A stretch of DNA of 64,000 nucleotides from NCBI RefSeq assembly GCF_009905215.1, contig NZ_CP047593.1, forward strand, positions 3,352,900-3,416,899, given 5' to 3'. The notes under the pieces were generated by a model. That model was not told the origin of the DNA. It searched no databases and worked only from the letters and a program-made list of their open reading frames with translations. The stretch comes from Tichowtungia aerotolerans (lineage in GTDB: Bacteria; Verrucomicrobiota; Kiritimatiellia; Kiritimatiellales; Tichowtungiaceae). Of the stretch, positions 36,108 to 44,102 are shown piece after piece; position 1 is the stretch's first letter; each line of letters starts with the position of its first letter. The position numbers were made by a program, and so were the translations under genes.

Positions 36108-36638
36108 GGTTTTCTCCTTTTGAATTTTGCCTAAAGCCGAAAAATCAAACGGCTCGGCGGGGTTACGGTTCGAAAGGGGCAAAATCCCCTTTAAATTGGG
36201 GTCGTTGGTGACGGCGGCATTCAAAAGGCGCACCGGACGAAGGCGGTCGTTGCCCAGATCTTCGCAATCCGATTTCGCCCAGACCGGAGACAGGAAACGA
36301 TAGCGACCGCCCTTTACGGCGGCTTCGCCGGTATCGCTCCAACGAATCTGGGCAAACAGTCCGCCGCCGTTCGGCATCAATTTCAGATCGGTGATCCAGC
36401 CAGCCGCTTCGGAATGTTTGGCCGCATCAAGGGAGAAATGATCGAAGTCGATCAGCAGACCGGGGAAATTGTCAGACGAATTTTTGATTGTTTCAAACGC
36501 TGTGACCATTCGGTTACAGGCGGCCTCGTCAATGATCTGGGTGACTCCAGCGGCGGCATGGGGAAATTCGCCCAGCGGGGCGAGCTGATACCAGCCGTCC
36601 TTGGGAAGCTCAAAATTACGATTCAGGATTAAGTTCAT
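35604..36638 (-). CDS. Mu gpI-like head maturation protease with C-terminal scaffold
   Basis: A 344-residue protein. Residues 1-165 are Mu I-type protease (GLLIDFDHFSLDAAKHSEAAGWI; GGRYRFLSPVWA; LLNAAVTNDPNLKGILPL). The rest is a coiled-coil scaffold (AAALTNRAETAESSLADLQTAQLEADADAF). Between them lies a copy of a repeat otherwise found at gene starts, read in frame as FDFSALGK. An internal ATG at 36107 has a perfect ribosome site, so the scaffold is probably also made separately, as Mu makes gpZ from within I. Confidence 0.85.
   Translation of the reverse strand: MNLILNRNFELPKDGWYQLAPLGEFPHAAAGVTQIIDEAACNRMVTAFETIKNSSDNFPGLLIDFDHFSLDAAKHSEAAGWITDLKLMPNGGGLFAQIRWSDTGEAAVKGGRYRFLSPVWAKSDCEDLGNDRLRPVRLLNAAVTNDPNLKGILPLSNRNPAEPFDFSALGKIQKEKTMQPVIDALLNKLNLPADTAEADLIAAIENMATADEAAALTNRAETAESSLADLQTAQLEADADAFCEANAALIENRDEVRAQFIENRELTEAVFKNLKTQKPAAAPAADTRRPLHNRDSKIAATRNRDAAASESKAVKIRNRANEIMKAEGIVYTDAFRRAEQEFAD
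36130..36152 (-). repeat. Start-associated repeat, copy 1 (before nested scaffold start)
   Basis: Minus-strand GTTTGATTTTTCGGCTTTA, 45 bp upstream of the ATG at 36107. Here it lies inside the protease frame and is translated. Confidence 0.6.
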
Positions 36639-36660
36639 GGCCTAAGAGCAAAAATCAAAC
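36639..36660 (-). repeat. Start-associated repeat, copy 2 (portal stop/protease start)
   Basis: Minus-strand GTTTGATTTTTGCTCTTA, directly abutting the protease ATG; its TGA is the portal stop codon. Confidence 0.6.
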
Positions 36661-37803
36661 GGACTGTTTTTCAGTGAGGGTGTAGCCGGTCTTTTCGGAA
36701 AGCTCGGCGGGGTCGATCTGCATACCGGCGGACTTGAGATCAATCGCATCCTGCACCACCTGGCTGGTGGCATGATTGAGACCGGGCGAAAACTCGAAAT
36801 ACGCCAGCGGCGGCTGTCCGGGAAAAAATTCAGCGAGAAGCGGCACGTCAATCGCGTTCTGCAAAACACCCGCCAAGGTGACGGCGTCTGACTTGGCGAT
36901 CTGAAGGAAGCTGTCCTGATGCGCACTGCCGGCGAGCGTTCCGCTGCCGGGCTGGGCAAGCATGGTCAGCAGTCCGCCGGTGGCGGCAATGGTGATCTGC
37001 TCATCGAGATATTTGATTTGTTCCTGAAACGGCGGCTTCTCGCCTCCGCCGGTCACAAACTTAATGTCACTCTCATGCGGCAGGAATCCTCGCCCGTTGG
37101 AAAGAATTTGCTCGGCGACGGCCTGATATTCCTTTTGTTTGGCTTCGTCTGCGTTGGGAGGCCCGACCAGGAAGATTGAGGGAATGCCATAAACCGAGAG
37201 GAAGGAATCCCAGTCTGATTGCGACAGGTTTTTGCGCAAATAGAGAACACTCAGGATGCGGTCGAGTGCCGGTGCCTCAAGGAGAACAAAGTTTTCCGGC
37301 TTGATGGACTCGCCGCGCCGGTGGCCGGAGACCGCTCCAGCGTTGTATTCCCAATCGCCGAACAGGCCGTCGCGCACCCAGAACCATTGTTCGACGGGCT
37401 CAAGGCGTTCAATTAGGCCGCCGGGTGTCCAATGTTTTTCGAGGTGGGCAAAGCCCCGGAAGAAACCGGTGAAGAGGAAGGAAACCGCTTCGCGAAAATT
37501 ATCGATGCTGTCATAGACCATGCGCAGGAAGTCGGCCTGCTCCTGGGCGAGCACATTGTCCTGTTCCTGCGAAACGATGCGCACATCCCAATCGAGAGAA
37601 AGCAGCGCAGCGCGGCGGCGCTGAATGACCGAATGGATCATCGCGTCGGAACGTTCCATGTAATAATAGAACCATTGGAGGTCGGCATACTCGCCGCGCT
37701 CCCCGGATTCCTGCAGGGCGACCAGCCTCTGCATGTTCAGCCCGCGCAACGGGTTGGTGGAGTCGCGATAGCCGTGGTCTTTAGTTGAGCAGATGTAGCG
37801 CAT
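36655..37803 (-). CDS. Portal protein, Mu gp29/DUF935 family
   Basis: A 382-residue protein; the ring of this protein forms the DNA channel of the head. Family features: DLQWFYYYMERSDAMIHSVIQRRRAALLSLDWDVRI, FLRMVYDSIDNFREAVSFLFTGFFRGFAHLEKHW, and NFVLLEAPALDRILSVLYLRKNLSQSDWDSFLSVYGIPSIF. Somewhat shorter than Mu gp29 (512), mainly at the C-terminus. It lies between TerL and protease, the usual Mu-like head order. Confidence 0.88.
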   Translation of the reverse strand: MRYICSTKDHGYRDSTNPLRGLNMQRLVALQESGERGEYADLQWFYYYMERSDAMIHSVIQRRRAALLSLDWDVRIVSQEQDNVLAQEQADFLRMVYDSIDNFREAVSFLFTGFFRGFAHLEKHWTPGGLIERLEPVEQWFWVRDGLFGDWEYNAGAVSGHRRGESIKPENFVLLEAPALDRILSVLYLRKNLSQSDWDSFLSVYGIPSIFLVGPPNADEAKQKEYQAVAEQILSNGRGFLPHESDIKFVTGGGEKPPFQEQIKYLDEQITIAATGGLLTMLAQPGSGTLAGSAHQDSFLQIAKSDAVTLAGVLQNAIDVPLLAEFFPGQPPLAYFEFSPGLNHATSQVVQDAIDLKSAGMQIDPAELSEKTGYTLTEKQSV

Positions 37804-37822
37804 AAAATTATCTCTTTGTTTA

Positions 37823-37846
37823 TGCCGTAAGGCGAAAAATCAAATC
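37823..37846 (-). repeat. Start-associated repeat, copy 3 (terL stop/portal start)
   Basis: Minus-strand ATTTGATTTTTCGCCTTA right after the terL stop, ~20 bp before the portal ATG. Confidence 0.6.
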
Positions 37847-39116
37847 AGCCGGGCAGAATGCGGGGACGTTTAGCGAAGGGTGAAAAGCGGCCTCTGGGCG
37901 TGAGCGGCAGCATCGGGCCGACAGATTCGGTTTCCCAACGGCGGTGATTGGCGAGAGCGAGTGCCATCACGCAATCGTCGTGGAATCCCGCCGGGGCGTT
38001 GTACGAAAACCGTCCACGGGCCGAAATTTCGTATTCGTACCGCTGCATCTCGTTAGTGAGAACCTGCCACTCTTCCGGCCAGCTCACCCGCTGTTGTTCG
38101 ACGGCAACAATGAGCCGTTGGACCAGTTCCACTTTGGATTGCGCCGTGAATTTAAACGGTTCGATGTTGGAATACCGTCGCGCCAGATCGTCATAGATCG
38201 GGTCGCCGGCGCCGGTCGCGTCCAGAATGATGCGCCCGCGCCATTTGCGGGCGAACTCAAGGATGCGGTCTTTTTGGATCGGCCAGTCGAGCTGGTTGAA
38301 GCGTTCCATGTCGAAGCAGCGGCCCGTCCGCTGATTCATGGCGACAAGCACGGTAAAATCGGTATGCTTGGCGACATCGCATCCGATGACCACCGCCCCC
38401 GCGCGGTCTTCGCGGGTCAAAGCTCCTTGAGGGAACAAACAGGACGAGACGTTTCGGAACACCCCTGCGCTATCTTCAAGGAACTGCGCTTCGTATTCCT
38501 GCTTGAACACATCGGCAGGCAGAGTCCGTTTGGCATCCTCCCATTCCAAAGACGGAAAGTAAGGGCTGTCCGAGCTGGGGAATTGGAAAGCTGCGTAGTC
38601 CGGCTCTGCCGGATCTTCGCCGCGAGTGAACAGATCGTAGAACCAGTTTCGGCCCTTCGGGGTCGAAATGAACACGGCCCAGCCCAACGTCTGAGCAATC
38701 GTCGGGCGCAGGATGTAGTTCCACACATCCGGCGGCACGACGGCGGCCTCGTCCACCACCACGCCGCGAAAGCCGTAGCCGCGAATATTTTCGGGGTTGT
38801 CGGCAGAGAGGAACCAGATGCGGGTCGTGCCATACGGGCCGTCAAACTCGGCGCGGGTCGGAGTGCGCCCGACGAACCGCACAAAACCACCGGCAATGTC
38901 GCGCAAGGCTTCTTTGCCGCGCTCGGCGACGTTGTAGGTCGGCGCAACCCAGCCATAGTCGCCGGGAGCTAAGGCTCCTCGGTCGAGCAGCTCTCCGGCA
39001 AGGCAGAGGGTTTTCCCGAAGCGTCGCCCGGTGCAGATAACGCGGAAGCGTCTGTCGCGGGCGTCGTGGATAATCTGTTGCCCTCGGTGGGGACGGTAGT
39101 TGAGAGTGATAGCCAT
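37845..39116 (-). CDS. terL: Terminase large subunit
   Basis: DNA packaging motor. I choose the ATG at 39116 (MAITLNYRPHRGQQIIHDAR), giving 423 residues. ATPase motifs: Walker A CTGRRFGKT (~27-35) and Walker B GVVVDEAA. Nuclease domain: VVIGCDVAKHTDFTVLVAM and ILDATGAGDPIYDDL. The first 148 bp overlap the 3' end of the small terminase gene in another frame. Confidence 0.92.
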   Translation of the reverse strand: MAITLNYRPHRGQQIIHDARDRRFRVICTGRRFGKTLCLAGELLDRGALAPGDYGWVAPTYNVAERGKEALRDIAGGFVRFVGRTPTRAEFDGPYGTTRIWFLSADNPENIRGYGFRGVVVDEAAVVPPDVWNYILRPTIAQTLGWAVFISTPKGRNWFYDLFTRGEDPAEPDYAAFQFPSSDSPYFPSLEWEDAKRTLPADVFKQEYEAQFLEDSAGVFRNVSSCLFPQGALTREDRAGAVVIGCDVAKHTDFTVLVAMNQRTGRCFDMERFNQLDWPIQKDRILEFARKWRGRIILDATGAGDPIYDDLARRYSNIEPFKFTAQSKVELVQRLIVAVEQQRVSWPEEWQVLTNEMQRYEYEISARGRFSYNAPAGFHDDCVMALALANHRRWETESVGPMLPLTPRGRFSPFAKRPRILPG

Positions 39117-39358
39117 GAGACGACTCCATCGTTTTCGATTTGCAAAGACGCTTCTTTGGGAAGCAGCGGCATGATGATGCGGCGGAAGAACCAAACGGGA
39201 TCACGCTCCAGCGACTTCTGGAGTCCATTGCGAAGAGTTTGCATCGTGGTTTCATCGCCGAGCATCTCGTCGAGCGTGTCGAGCGCGAGCATGCGCCCAG
39301 CGCCCGATCCTCTGGGTCGGCCTGCGGGATTTCCTGATTGTCCGGGCTTAAATTTCAT
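38969..39358 (-). CDS. terS: Small terminase subunit candidate (DUF5681-like N-terminus)
   Basis: A 129-residue protein beginning KFKPGQSGNPAGRPRGSG, the DUF5681 motif common in small terminase-like proteins, followed by a helical region (MLALDTLDEMLGDETTMQTLRNGLQKSLERDPVWFF). The last ~49 residues (Ser/Thr/Pro-rich, low complexity) overlap terL in a different frame, so the tail is probably constrained by terL. It is the first gene of the head block. Confidence 0.7.
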   Translation of the reverse strand: MKFKPGQSGNPAGRPRGSGAGRMLALDTLDEMLGDETTMQTLRNGLQKSLERDPVWFFRRIIMPLLPKEASLQIENDGVVSWLSLSTTVPTEGNRLSTTPATDASALSAPGDASGKPSALPESCSTEEP

Positions 39359-39381
39359 GCCCTAAGGTGAAAAATCAAACG
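39359..39381 (-). repeat. Start-associated repeat, copy 4 (terS start)
   Basis: Minus-strand GTTTGATTTTTCACCTTA directly abutting the terS ATG, with no gene upstream to explain it as a coding remnant. Confidence 0.6.
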
Positions 39382-40255
39382 ACAGCCTGAGGGCGGTGTT
39401 TGCCGTTTCACTTTGTTTCACTGCCGTCGCTTCGCGCCAGCCACTGCCTACGGCGGTCAAATTGTTTCAGGTTTCCTGTTAAAACAGGGAAAAACAGGGG
39501 GCGCGGAGCGCCCGCGACGCGCCGGAAGGGGGGTCCCTCCGGGGGGAAACCAAGAATGTGAAACATTCTGAAACGGAGCGGACTCCGTCGTTCCAGTCAG
39601 TCGATGCATCTTCGATGTCCACCCACCCCCGCCCTTCGGGCACCCCCTGCCTCCGTCCGAGGGTCGGAAGGATTTTGTCCGGGGTTTGGAAAAAATCCGG
39701 CCCCGCGTTCCGATGGTTGGAAAATTTCCGCTTCCAGTTTTGCCGCTGCGCTTCTTTTCGGGAATACGAAAAGCACTTTCGCCCCGCGCGGCGGGTCTCA
39801 GGTCCGAGCATTGGAAAATCTGGGGCTTGTTCTTCCAGAGCTTGGAAGAATTCCTTCCAAGGGTTGGAAAAATCCGACGGATTTCTTCCAGACATTGGAA
39901 AAAATACCGCGCCCCCGGCAAGGGAGGCCGAAGGCCGCGACGCTATTGCGGCGAACTTTTCCGAAGGCGGCGGCAAGGGAGGGAACCGCAGAATGACGAA
40001 CAAGGAATGCCGAATCCTGAAGGTTGGAAATTCGCCGGTGTGGGTGGGATGAGATTCGCCGCCGAGGAAATTCCCGTGGGGGTGAACGGAAGCGGTGGGC
40101 GTGGAGCAATAGCATAGGCGGGAGGTCGGCTGGGCGTTGCGCGTCGCCGCCTCGGGACGTGCTGCTTCCCGCTACGTTTCGCAGGACCGAATCCCGGCTC
40201 CGCTTTGCGCCGCGCCTGCCGCTGGAGTGAGACACCACCCCCACTGGACTTGACT
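39382..40255. other. Non-coding GC-rich stretch with hairpins and clustered palindromes
   Basis: No convincing gene on either strand; the long open frames are stop-poor GC artefacts without domain or ribosome site. It contains hairpins such as CCTGTT/AACAGG, GGGCGC/GCGCCC and AGAATGT/ACATTCT (39553-39569), plus three 15-bp TTCCA/TGGAA palindromes between 39833 and 39900. It may be the leader of the late transcript, since the sigma-like regulator and head genes lie on either side. Confidence 0.5.
39833..39900. repeat. Cluster of three 15-bp TTCCAnnnnnTGGAA palindromes
   Basis: TTCCAGAGCTTGGAA (39833-39847), TTCCAAGGGTTGGAA (39855-39869) and TTCCAGACATTGGAA (39886-39900), with weaker copies at 39708-39722 and 39802-39815. 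Same motif as the copies scattered through the whole window. Confidence 0.75.
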
Positions 40256-40259
40256 TAAA

Positions 40260-41230
40260 CACGGGGCTGGCGCGGTTTGTGCCGCGACGAAGGAGCAGCA
40301 GAAACCGTGACAGCTATGGGGAAAAGGGGTGAGGCCGAAGGCCGAGGGGAAAACGGGGCACCGAAAGGGCGTATTCGCCCGAAGGTCGCTGGGGTTTCCC
40401 CTTTTATGCTACGAGACAATACCTCCGAAGCCCGAAGGGCGGAGAGCGAGGCGGGCCTGACAGAACCAGTTCTGTTGAGTGAACCGGCCAATCCAAAGGA
40501 CACGTCGCATAATGGGGCCATTATGCCTGATGTTTCCGGTCCTTCTGAGTTTACGAAGAAGGTTGGATGGCCGGTGAACGTGCCCGCCGCTGCAAGCTCC
40601 TTTGGCCGTGAAGGAGCGACAGCGACTGAGGGGCCTGAGAAGGCCGCTGAATTCCAGTAAGCATGGCGTTGGAACTGAAGCGGCCATAGACCACCCCCCG
40701 GAGGGAGGTCCGCGCAGCGGACAGCCCGAGGACGACCGCCCCGGGACATGATGTGTGAAATTCGGACGGTTACGAGACCGAAGGGCGAGTGATCCGTACG
40801 GATGAGCACATGATGTTTCGGGATCAGCGGGCGGCCGAGGTAGGAAGCCCGTGAAGCGATGGACTGAATGAGCTCACCGGACTGACGTCTGCGAATAGCA
40901 GGCCGAAGGACGGTTGAGCGAAACAGGACAGCGCTTGACGGGCGATCATGGTGGCGCTTGTTCCGCCACCCGACAATCTGAGCGGATGCGATCCGAGGGA
41001 GGGCAACCGGAAGACAGTCTGAAAGCAAGAATGGGGGTTCCGTAGGAAGCGGTTCCATTCTTGATTTCAGTCTGGCGACGGTTCCAAAGCCCGACCGAAG
41101 GCGGAGACCAACGAGCCGAGCTTTGAAGACAGCCGAACGTCTGCCGGAACGAGGTACGAGAGACGGCAGTAGGCAGGCTGGATGAAAAGGACGGCTGGTT
41201 GGGCGCCGTACAGCAGGAAATCATGACAGT
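40260..41230 (+). ncRNA. Candidate ~1-kb structured non-coding RNA (strand tentative)
   Basis: No coding potential, but dense helices. A three-way junction is closed by ACCGGCC-a-ATCCAA (40483-40496) with TTGGAT-GGCCGGT (40563-40575). It holds GCATAATG/CATTATGC (40507-40526) and CCTTCT/AGAAGG (40541-40562). Further stems: GCTCCTT/AAGGAGC (40596-40617), GGTGGCG/CGCCACC (40950-40970), a 15-bp stem with one mismatch (41019-41034 with 41055-41070), CTGCCG/CGGCAG (41141-41169). Many CCGAAGG and GCCCGAAGGGC mini-hairpins. Loops and joins on the plus strand are A/G-rich, as in structured RNAs, which is why I put it on plus, opposite to the neighbouring genes. Large ornate RNAs (GOLLD, ROOL) are known from phages; I cannot assign this to either. 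Confidence 0.5.
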
Positions 41231-41234
41231 GTAT

Positions 41235-41702
41235 TCACTGGCAGGATTTCTGCCAAGACGGACGACGGGAACGCCAACGCTGACGCTTCGCCGCCTTCTC
41301 AGGAAACAACGCACGAAGAATCGGAAAATCACGCATAGCCATCTTATGGCGCATATCGGCAAGCTGGGTGGACGTACCCTGACGTTCGGCAATGTCCTTG
41401 TACCGCAAACCCTGAAACCGCCACGCAACAACATCGCGTTGCTCGGGGGGAAGCTCCATCAACGCTTCAACAAACTTCGATAAAACCTCAACCGGCATCT
41501 CCTCCGCCAGCGGAACGGTTGATTTCGTACGCTCAAACGCCGGATGCTCGATAGGCTCCAGAGGGCGATCCGTATCAAGGTAGACTGAATAAAACGTATC
41601 CTCACCCAGCTTGCAGGTCGCACAAGGCATCGCGCCCCAGGGAACGCCGTCATAATCACCGCGCAGGATGGCTTCGGAGTACTGACAGGAATGACAGGTC
41701 AT
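41235..41702 (-). CDS. Sigma-like transcriptional regulator with zinc-binding N-terminus
   Basis: A 155-residue protein. Start at 41702 with GGAGG 6 nt upstream. N-terminal CHSCQY...CATCKLGED looks like a zinc site. The later LMELPPEQRDVVAWRFQGLRYKDIAERQGTS matches sigma-70 region 4 helix-turn-helix ('LP..qR.v...r..glsy.eIAe..g.s'). It probably activates the late block downstream. It sits between the candidate RNA and the repeat-rich origin-like segment. Confidence 0.7.
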   Translation of the reverse strand: MTCHSCQYSEAILRGDYDGVPWGAMPCATCKLGEDTFYSVYLDTDRPLEPIEHPAFERTKSTVPLAEEMPVEVLSKFVEALMELPPEQRDVVAWRFQGLRYKDIAERQGTSTQLADMRHKMAMRDFPILRALFPEKAAKRQRWRSRRPSWQKSCQ

Positions 41703-41732
41703 AATACACCTCCGGCGCAGAGGGAGAAAGTA

Positions 41733-41981
41733 ATGACGCGCCCGAAGGGATAATGACGCGGACAAGAGAGCCAAAAGCGCGTCATCATAGGGAGAGAATT
41801 TTTAATGACGCGGAACATGACGCGCAGGAAACCACTGCAAACAGGGCTCTGCGTCATCTGCGTCATTATACCATTAGTATTAGAAATATAATATAAATAG
41901 GGAAAACCGCCCCCCAGCGTGTCCGAACAGGGCGAAATACGCGTCTGAGAGACTTTTTCAAATATGATGTCACATGACGCG
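41733..41981. repeat. Iteron-like cluster: eight TGACGC motifs around an AT-rich segment
   Basis: ATGACGCG at 41733, 41753, 41805, 41817 and 41974; inverted CGCGTCAT at 41778; GCGTCAT at 41851 and 41860. Between them 41863-41900 is almost pure A/T. The layout resembles a replication origin with a DNA unwinding segment, or operator sites for the adjacent regulator. Confidence 0.6.
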
Positions 41982-41987
41982 CTCGGG

Positions 41988-44093
41988 CTAAAACGGGACT
42001 TTTTCATCGTCATCTCCTTGTGAAAGCTGTGCGATATTGATGTCCCAAATCCGGGTAGCATGTTGGCGACGCTGGGAAAGTGGATAGCCTTGGGATGCGA
42101 GCTTGGATAATTCCCGTCCGACCTGACGGGTGGTGTATTTAGAAGCGATACCGGCGAGACCGTCCTGATCGTTCAGCATGGCCGAAAGAAGCTCGGTCGC
42201 CGAACCGGTCCAGACATCGGAAACCTGTCCCTCGAAAAATTTCAGCAACACTTCAAGGAACGAATAGGCACTGGATGAATGACGCGCCGCCTCGAACAGA
42301 GACGCTTCGCAATACGTTTGAACACCGTAGCGGGAATCACCCAGCACGTGATCCGGCGGCGACCAGTCGAGAAGCCATCGCAGGAGAAACGGCAACTCCG
42401 CCTGAATAATGTCCGCCACATTGTTGGGAAAGGTAAAGGTATCCCGCTCCGCCACACGGAAGAGATTGATTTTATCGCGGTTCGACAAATCCACATCGGG
42501 AAGAATACGAATCGACTCCGGGTCGGTGTTACAAGTCACCACCACACGACCGTTCCACTCGATCAGTTTGTCCACGCGATATTTTTCACGAACAGAAAAG
42601 GTACGATTGGCCGCCATCTTCTTAATCAACGCGGAAAACTTGAGATGAGATTTGTTATCGGTCAGAGGAACGACATCATCGACCGCCCAGACGGCAGAAT
42701 TAAACAGGTGCGAATTGAAACCGTCTTCACCGGACAAAAACGACGAAGCATCAATATGGCCGCCGAAAGTGCGGGAGAGAATCAGGGTCGAGAGCAGAGT
42801 TTTTCCAGTGTTCGGAACGCCGGCAAAAAAGGACGCCTGACCGGGAAGCATTTTTCCGGCAAGAGCGGAAGAATACCAACGCCGCAACCAGGCATAGAAA
42901 TAATCGAGCTGCTCTGCCGGATCGAACAGGGAAGTAAAATAAGAATTCAACCACGGGAAATCGGTGTCGGGATCGACCTCTGTTTTCTCCGAAGGTTGCA
43001 TGACCGAAACCGTGGAAATATTCAAAACCCGGAAACCATTGACGTACACAATCCCCTTCGGGCGATGGATCAACGGTGCCGCACATTCAATGGCCTGCTC
43101 ATCCTGAATTTGGGATAACGCCTGATCGACTTCACTAATGGATGAACCTCTCGGAACTGCCGTACTGAGGCCCCGCTTCACCTTCAGAAACAGAGCCATA
43201 TCCGATTTGTTTTTCGCCTGCCACTTACCGTTGGAAAGCTGCACCCAATAATCACGACCGTCAAAATAAGCTGAGGAAACCGCTCCCCCGATCTGATCGG
43301 CCTGGAACTGACGTACGAACTTCCCGCCGAGAATTGCCGACCACGGAACGAACGCCTGTCCTCCGGTAAAACATTGCATCCCGGACTCACGGATGACCGC
43401 CGCTGTTTCATTGTCGGCTGACGCATCCCAGAACCGGGCACCGCGCACGCCGACTTCAAACTCACCCTGCCATTGTCCCGGATATTGTTTTTCAACTTCT
43501 GCCGCGATCAGCTCCATCGGGATCGAAGGACCTAATTTTTTCCATGCGTAGTTATGGGTCGATTCAACCGCCCACTGCATCATGAAGGGAGCCGGAATTA
43601 CATCGTCCGACAGATGAACCCATTCCGTACCGGCCTCGTAGTATTTTGCCGGATCTTCAAAGGCATCCGTATCGAGACCAACCAGAATTTTTGAGAGCTT
43701 GAGTTTTTTCTTAACGTGCTTGAGCAGCTTCGCCGTCAGATCATTTTTGTGCAGCGGAAAGGGTTTCTCCAGTTTCCACAGTAATCGAGCACCGCCTGAA
43801 AAGGTTCGGCAGATGTATTGGGGTTTGAAATCTCCACACCGTTCCAAAACCGTGTCGCGCATGTGTTGATCGATCTGTCCATCGTAGTCGGCAACCAGCC
43901 AGTGCAGGAAGACCGCCGGATTGTTTTTGGAATCAATGCGGGATGCGGCGACCAATCCTTCGAGACCAGAATAAAAACAGTGATCCACATCGGGTTTGTT
44001 CCACTTTGTTTTCCGAGGTGCCTGAGTCGTTGTATTCCACGGTTCACATTCGGTGGCATGACAGGAGGATAAATTTTTGAGGGATAAAAGCAT
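41988..44093 (-). CDS. Primase-helicase (D5-like superfamily 3 helicase)
   Basis: A 701-residue protein. The N-terminal half resembles archaeo-eukaryotic-type primase modules (LHWLVADYDG; YICRTFSGGARLLWKL; LVGLDTDAFEDPAKYYEAG). The C-terminal half is an SF3 helicase: Walker A FAGVPNTGKTLLS, Walker B AVWAVDDVV, and VVVTCNTDPESIRIL (motif C with sensor Asn), followed by a winged-helix-like end. It would start replication of the element. A TTCCA-type palindrome (42803-42817) coincides with the Walker A codons. It is 10 bp from the polymerase gene. Confidence 0.85.
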   Translation of the reverse strand: MLLSLKNLSSCHATECEPWNTTTQAPRKTKWNKPDVDHCFYSGLEGLVAASRIDSKNNPAVFLHWLVADYDGQIDQHMRDTVLERCGDFKPQYICRTFSGGARLLWKLEKPFPLHKNDLTAKLLKHVKKKLKLSKILVGLDTDAFEDPAKYYEAGTEWVHLSDDVIPAPFMMQWAVESTHNYAWKKLGPSIPMELIAAEVEKQYPGQWQGEFEVGVRGARFWDASADNETAAVIRESGMQCFTGGQAFVPWSAILGGKFVRQFQADQIGGAVSSAYFDGRDYWVQLSNGKWQAKNKSDMALFLKVKRGLSTAVPRGSSISEVDQALSQIQDEQAIECAAPLIHRPKGIVYVNGFRVLNISTVSVMQPSEKTEVDPDTDFPWLNSYFTSLFDPAEQLDYFYAWLRRWYSSALAGKMLPGQASFFAGVPNTGKTLLSTLILSRTFGGHIDASSFLSGEDGFNSHLFNSAVWAVDDVVPLTDNKSHLKFSALIKKMAANRTFSVREKYRVDKLIEWNGRVVVTCNTDPESIRILPDVDLSNRDKINLFRVAERDTFTFPNNVADIIQAELPFLLRWLLDWSPPDHVLGDSRYGVQTYCEASLFEAARHSSSAYSFLEVLLKFFEGQVSDVWTGSATELLSAMLNDQDGLAGIASKYTTRQVGRELSKLASQGYPLSQRRQHATRIWDINIAQLSQGDDDEKVPF

Positions 44094-44102
44094 GGGGTCT
44101 CC

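Noticed and set aside
39457-40262. Several overlapping open frames of 100-170 codons on both strands
   Set aside because: GC-rich DNA is poor in stops; the products are low-complexity Arg/Pro-rich sequence without family or start signals.
40255-41058. A 267-codon minus-strand open frame in the non-coding region
   Set aside because: No ribosome site, no domain, Arg/Pro/Ser-rich product, and the DNA is explained better by nested helices of a structured RNA.
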